Shown here piece by piece: positions 23,451 through 27,236 of a DNA stretch of 27,236 bases. The notes beneath the pieces are model-generated. The model was given only the letters and a program-made list of their open reading frames with translations. It made no database searches and was not told where the DNA came from. The DNA comes from JAAYKM01 sp964408155 (lineage in GTDB: Bacteria; Desulfobacterota; Syntrophia; Syntrophales; JAAYKM01): assembly GCA_964408155.1 (NCBI GenBank), contig CAYOYJ010000011.1, positions 1 to 27,236 of the forward strand. Reading direction: 5' to 3'. Every line of letters begins with the position of its first letter. The stretch's first letter is position 1. Both the position numbers and the translations under genes were made by a program.

Positions 23451-24821
23451 ATGAATCGCATCCTGATTGTCGACGATGAATTGAATATGCGGCTGGTATT
23501 GAAGGCTATGCTGAGCAAGGAAGGCTATGAGGTCTTTCTGGCCGAGGACGGTCTTGTCGCCCTAAACGTGCTGAAGGAAAATGAAATTTCAGCCATTGTG
23601 ACGGATCTCAAGATGCCGCGGCTCGACGGTGTGGGATTGCTGGAGCGCGTTGCAAAAGAATACCCCTCCATTCCGGTCATTATCATCACCGCCTATGGCA
23701 CGGTGAACACCGCCGTGGACGCCTTGAAAAAAGGCGCCTTCGACTACATCACGAAGCCTTTCGATCAAGACGACCTCCGCAACGTCATCCGAAAGGCCGT
23801 CCGGACCCGGGAGTTCAACCAGAATGAGGTCCTGATGAACGAAGACGAGATCGATCGCTATGGCATTGTGGGGTCGAGCTCGAAAATGACTGAGATCTAC
23901 GAAACCATCCGCCAAGTCGCACCGGCCACAACAGCTGTTCTGATCACGGGAGAAACCGGAACGGGGAAGGAACTCATCGCCCACGCGATCCATCGGAACA
24001 GCCCACGCCGCGAAAATCCCTTCATAAAAATCAACTGCGGGGCCATTACGGAACACCTGGTCGAAAGCGAACTTTTCGGGTACGAAAAAGGGGCTTTTAC
24101 TGGTGCCATCGTGACGAAACCGGGCCGTTTTGAACTGGCCCATACGGGCACGCTGTTTCTGGACGAAATCGGCGATCTGCCGCGGGATATGCAGGTGAAA
24201 CTGCTGCATGTGCTGCAGAATCAGGAATTTGAACGGGTCGGGGGGGTTCGAACCATCAAAATCGATGTGCGAATTATTACCGCCACGAACCGGAACCTGC
24301 TGCAGGAAGTAAAGGAAGGCCGTTTTCGGGAGGATCTGTTTTACCGTTTAAATGTGTTTCCCATTCATCTGCCGCCGTTGCGGGAACGCCAAGAAGATAT
24401 CCTGCCGCTGATGGAATATTTCCTGGAGAAGTGCAATCAGAAGCTGGACCGGCACGTCCGTCAGGACGATCCACGGATCAGGGAGATGTTCCAGCAGTAC
24501 AGTTGGCCCGGCAATGTCCGGGAAATAGAAAACATCATCGAACGCCTGGTGCTTGTATCCAAGGACAGCCAAATCAGCCTGGAGGATATTCCTTCTGAAA
24601 TCAAGTACGCCCTGGAGTCGCCCGCGACGACGACGGAAATCTCCACCGATAAGCCCTTAAAAACCTTGATCAAAGATCATACAGAAGAGATGGAAAAGCA
24701 GCTGATTGCGAAAGTTCTCGACGAATGTGGGCAAAATGTAACTCGCGCTGCCCAGCAGCTGGGATTCAGTCGGAAGGGACTTCAGTTGAAAATGATCAAG
24801 TATGGTCTGCGCAGAGAATAA
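23451..24821 (+). CDS. Sigma54-dependent response regulator (NtrC family)
   Basis: Transcription activator that, once phosphorylated, hydrolyses ATP to open sigma54-RNA polymerase promoters. The 456 residues have three domains. The receiver (1-120) has the acidic pair near residues 8-9 and phospho-acceptor Asp52 in VTDLKMPRLDG. The AAA+ domain (about 145-375) has GETGTGKELIAHAIH (Walker A), FGYEKGAFTGA (sigma54-contacting loop) and GTLFLDEIGDL (Walker B), plus FREDLFYRLNVFPIHLPPLRER. A Fis-type helix-turn-helix ends the protein (NVTRAAQQLGFSRKGLQLKMIKYGL). All activation motifs are intact. It partners the preceding kinase. Its target promoters are not evident in this window; I looked for a GG-N10-GC type site upstream of the kinase gene and saw none. 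Confidence 0.96.
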   Translation: MNRILIVDDELNMRLVLKAMLSKEGYEVFLAEDGLVALNVLKENEISAIVTDLKMPRLDGVGLLERVAKEYPSIPVIIITAYGTVNTAVDALKKGAFDYITKPFDQDDLRNVIRKAVRTREFNQNEVLMNEDEIDRYGIVGSSSKMTEIYETIRQVAPATTAVLITGETGTGKELIAHAIHRNSPRRENPFIKINCGAITEHLVESELFGYEKGAFTGAIVTKPGRFELAHTGTLFLDEIGDLPRDMQVKLLHVLQNQEFERVGGVRTIKIDVRIITATNRNLLQEVKEGRFREDLFYRLNVFPIHLPPLRERQEDILPLMEYFLEKCNQKLDRHVRQDDPRIREMFQQYSWPGNVREIENIIERLVLVSKDSQISLEDIPSEIKYALESPATTTEISTDKPLKTLIKDHTEEMEKQLIAKVLDECGQNVTRAAQQLGFSRKGLQLKMIKYGLRRE

Positions 24822-24894
24822 CACTATCCCGGAGATTCTCCATCGCAGTGACATATTCCAAATTCCAGTCTGGCGCCTCGGTAAGTTCCCCAAT

Positions 24895-24933
24895 AAAAAA
24901 ACCTGCATCCCCCTTCAACAGAAAAATGCAGGT
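24895..24933 (-). terminator. Intrinsic terminator after the carboxyltransferase gene
   Basis: On the minus strand ACCTGCAT (24933-24926) and ATGCAGGT (24908-24901) form an 8-base perfect stem with a 17-base loop, followed by a run of seven T residues (24901-24895, whose first T closes the final A-T pair). It begins 47 bases after the stop codon of the gene at 24980. A second perfect inverted repeat, CTCGGTAA (24877-24884) and TTACCGAG (24948-24955), encloses the whole element. The convergent regulator gene ends at 24821 on the other strand. Confidence 0.82.
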
Positions 24934-24979
24934 CCGTTTGCAAGCCGTTACCGAGACCGCTAGCCTCGCTACGGACTTC

Positions 24980-26389
24980 TTAGGCCTCTTTCGGCCGGTT
25001 GTACTTTATTCTCAGGTATTCTTCACCCGTCTGGGGATAAAGTGCATAGGTCAGCAGGTCTTCTTCTGTCTGCGCCAGATCGCCGATAGCCTTTTTCGCC
25101 TCTTCTAGTTCCGGTTCCAGAACATCAGCGGGCCTCACCGTGATCGGCGTTGTGCCCCGCGGGTAACCTTTGAGTACCTTTTCCTGAACCTCCGGATCGA
25201 TGGGTGTCGGTGTTCTGCCATACAGACCAAAGGCCAGGTCCTTAATCTGATTGGTGACCATCTTATATTTCCCGAACAGGACATTCATAACGGCCTGGGA
25301 ACCGATGATCTGGGAGGTCGGTGTGACAAGGGGTACCGTTCCCAGCTCTTTTCTTGTAATCGGCACTTCGGCATACACTTCGTTCAGTCGATGCAGGGCC
25401 TTCATGTCCTTCAATTGACTGATCAGGTTCGAAATCATGCCGCCCGGAATCTGGTGGGCCAGGACGCCCGTATCAATAACCGACAAGGTGTTGGTCGCCA
25501 GAAAATTGCCGTATTTCGGGGCAATCTCTTCCAGATGCGTACCCAGATCCATCAGCAACCCAAGATCAAGCCCCGTGTCCCTAGGTGTCCCTTCCAGAGT
25601 CGCCACCAGCGGTTCTACTGCCGGCTGGGAAGTCCGCATGGCGAAGGGCGCCAGACAGGTATCAACGATATCCACTCCGGCCTCAATGGCCTTTATATAC
25701 GTCATGGAGGCCATGCCGCTGGTGTAGTGGTTATGCAGATGGAGAGGCACCGTGACATGTTTCTTCAGTGTGGAAAACAGATCGAAGGCATCGTAGGGAG
25801 AAAGGATACCCGCCATATCCTTGATACAGATCGTATCGGCGCCAAGATTTACCAGTTCCTTGGCCTTGGTAACATAGTAATCCAGATTATAGACTTCACC
25901 ACCCATACGCCTCTGGGTCAGGGAGTAGGAAATGGCTCCCTCGAAATGCTTGCCGTTCGCCTTGATCCGCTCGACACAGGTCTGGAAATTTCGGGCGTCA
26001 TTGAGGGCATCAAAGACGCGGAAAATGTCGATACCGACTTCACAGGACTTGTCGACGAAAGCCCGAACCACATCGTCCGCGTAATTCCGGTAACCCACCA
26101 GATTCTGCCCCCGAAGCAGCATGGAAAACGGGGTCTTCTTGATATATTTCTTCAGGACCTTAGGGCGCTCCCAAGGATCTTCACCGAGAAACCGGTGCAT
26201 GGTGTCAAAAGTCGCACCACCCCAGACTTCCATCGCCCAAAAACCAACCTCATCCATCTTTTCTGCAATGGGAATCATGTCTTCCGTCTTCATTCGTGTG
26301 GCGTGAATGGACTGATGTCCGTCCCGAAATGTGTTATCCTGAATATAAATTTTCTTTTTTTGAACCTCTTCTGCTGATTTTGGTTCCAT
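24980..26389 (-). CDS. Carboxyltransferase subunit (pyruvate carboxylase B / oxaloacetate decarboxylase alpha), no biotin domain
   Basis: Transfers CO2 between biotin and pyruvate/oxaloacetate in a separate-subunit pyruvate carboxylase, oxaloacetate decarboxylase or transcarboxylase. The 469 residues cover the TIM-barrel (about 14-300) and the following helical region. Motifs: IQDNTFRDGHQS (metal-binding Asp, substrate Arg), RVFDALND, TICIKDMAG with Lys190 as the carboxylatable active-site lysine, and LHLHNHYTSGMA with metal ligands His217 and His219. The protein ends at YLRIKYNRPKEA, where relatives of about 570-600 residues continue into a linker and a biotinyl domain with MKM. That domain is absent, so biotin must come on another protein. 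The ATG has a strong AAAGGAGG site. No carboxylase or biotin carrier gene is adjacent, so direction and pathway stay open. Confidence 0.91.
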   Translation of the reverse strand: MEPKSAEEVQKKKIYIQDNTFRDGHQSIHATRMKTEDMIPIAEKMDEVGFWAMEVWGGATFDTMHRFLGEDPWERPKVLKKYIKKTPFSMLLRGQNLVGYRNYADDVVRAFVDKSCEVGIDIFRVFDALNDARNFQTCVERIKANGKHFEGAISYSLTQRRMGGEVYNLDYYVTKAKELVNLGADTICIKDMAGILSPYDAFDLFSTLKKHVTVPLHLHNHYTSGMASMTYIKAIEAGVDIVDTCLAPFAMRTSQPAVEPLVATLEGTPRDTGLDLGLLMDLGTHLEEIAPKYGNFLATNTLSVIDTGVLAHQIPGGMISNLISQLKDMKALHRLNEVYAEVPITRKELGTVPLVTPTSQIIGSQAVMNVLFGKYKMVTNQIKDLAFGLYGRTPTPIDPEVQEKVLKGYPRGTTPITVRPADVLEPELEEAKKAIGDLAQTEEDLLTYALYPQTGEEYLRIKYNRPKEA

Positions 26390-26589
26390 AAAAACCTCCT
26401 TTCCAAACTTAACGAATTAACTCTACCTTCCCGATTATGTAACTCCAAAAGCGCGAACAGTCGCACGGTGGAGAGGAGTATTGTTTTCGGCCCGACTCAT
26501 TTAAGGCCTCTGCGTTGAAAAAAGCGGATGAGAAAAGGACACACAATCTCACTTACGCAGGAGGAAAATCCACGCCATTCTAATCATGT

Positions 26590-27236
26590 TTATAAATATT
26601 TTATATAAACGGGGTTTGAAAAGATCCAGGGTCGGTACTTGCTGTAACTCTTTGCAAATACTTCAACCCGGTACACACCGGGCTGTGAGATAGAGCAAGA
26701 TGCTGATTGACCGATTTCCTCGTGATAAAGAGCGCCGTCTTTCACGACGCGAATATGACCGTCAGCTGGTACGTCTACGCTAAGTTGGGATATTTGGTCA
26801 AGTAAAAAGATATCTCCCATGGTCGCATGACGATTCCCCTCCGTCACGGACAGCCGGAACCCCTTCGCCGAACGAAATGACTCCTGGGCGACGTACACAT
26901 GCCCGTTTTTCAGGGCATCCAGGAGCAGGATTTTATCCCCAATTTGGTCCCCGGTAAAAGGAGTTCGGGTGAGAACGTGTGTCCGGAGGAAGCGAAAGGC
27001 CTTGCGGAATGGGAAAGCGGTAAAGGTCAGTCCCCAAAGACGTTTTTGTGTGGCGTGATTATCGCATTCGCCGATACCGACCACCTGCCGATGCCGACTC
27101 AGATCATCCCATCTTTTAAGCGTTGCCGGTTGAGGGCCCAGTAAAAAAAACCCGGGAGCGAGGTAACTCAGGAACGCCCGAAGGGTTCCTGTCAGAGAAT
27201 TCTGCCAGTCCGTCATGAAATCCCAGATACCGATGC
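26590..27236 (-). CDS. PHP-type metallohydrolase, C-terminal part (5' end cut by window edge)
   Basis: The frame is open to the right edge (IGIWDF precedes the first internal Met), so this is the last roughly 214 residues of a longer protein. It resembles the C-terminal half of PHP-domain metal-dependent phosphoesterases: LKRWDDLSRHRQVVGIGECDNHA near the start corresponds to the usual WD-L....VVGIGGSDAHA strand. Here GGSDAH has become GECDNH, retaining the Asp-x-His pair. The C-terminal 90 residues form a beta-rich module of the sort that follows PHP domains (PGVYRVEVFAK..., RPWIFSNPVYIKYL). The hydrophobic stretch AFLSYLAPGFFLLG near the visible start may be a surface or membrane-proximal helix. 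Substrate unknown. It ends 200 bases upstream of the carboxyltransferase gene, on the same strand. Confidence 0.72.
   Translation of the reverse strand, partial: IGIWDFMTDWQNSLTGTLRAFLSYLAPGFFLLGPQPATLKRWDDLSRHRQVVGIGECDNHATQKRLWGLTFTAFPFRKAFRFLRTHVLTRTPFTGDQIGDKILLLDALKNGHVYVAQESFRSAKGFRLSVTEGNRHATMGDIFLLDQISQLSVDVPADGHIRVVKDGALYHEEIGQSASCSISQPGVYRVEVFAKSYSKYRPWIFSNPVYIKYL

Noticed and set aside
1..27236. Reassignment of UGA to a sense codon across the genome.
   Set aside because: Several genes in the window end at TGA at positions where their families end, including gatB itself.

Overview
The window looks like chromosomal DNA from a GC-rich anaerobic bacterium. The gene content and protein style fit Deltaproteobacteria/Desulfobacterota, perhaps a Syntrophus/Smithella-like syntroph. 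That placement is an inference from family resemblance; no rRNA or marker search was possible. Almost everything is housekeeping or regulatory. The exception is one AT-richer block at 15.8-18.5 kb that carries a compact restriction-modification cassette.

Layout. (1) 1-5.42 kb, minus strand: a branched-chain amino acid operon, ilvB-ilvN-ilvC-ilvD, with ilvD running off the left edge. Its roughly 390-base leader contains a sigma70-type promoter, a 31-residue Ile/Val-rich leader peptide and a chain of mutually exclusive hairpins ending in a terminator, which together look like a ribosome-mediated attenuator. The ketol-acid reductoisomerase is of the fungal Ilv5-like kind with a shortened cofactor loop. 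(2) 5.46-8.70 kb, minus strand: tatA/B-tatC-PBP1A from one strong promoter. (3) 8.83-15.77 kb, plus strand: a histone-deacetylase-like hydrolase, gatC-gatA-gatB, mtnA, a HAD phosphatase and a ferredoxin-nitroreductase fusion, tightly packed or overlapping from gatC onward. gatB carries an in-frame TGA exactly where the family normally has Cys. (4) 15.96-18.51 kb, plus strand: a DNA cytosine-5 methyltransferase, a Vsr-type mismatch endonuclease and an HNH endonuclease with a duplicated putative DNA-binding unit. (5) 18.58-21.80 kb, minus strand: clpS-clpA and a lipoprotein gene starting 4 bases after clpA, behind a near-consensus promoter. (6) 21.88-24.82 kb, plus strand: a membrane histidine kinase and an NtrC-family sigma54 activator. 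(7) 24.89-27.24 kb, minus strand: a stand-alone carboxyltransferase subunit of the pyruvate carboxylase/oxaloacetate decarboxylase family with its terminator, and a PHP-type hydrolase truncated by the right edge.

The points most worth a second look are the ilv attenuator, the UGA in gatB, the cofactor loop of IlvC, and the methyltransferase-Vsr-HNH cassette with its repeated-domain nuclease. I saw no tRNA, rRNA, CRISPR array, transposase or integrase. No gap between genes exceeds 300 bases except the ilv leader (5039-5460), which is described in full.
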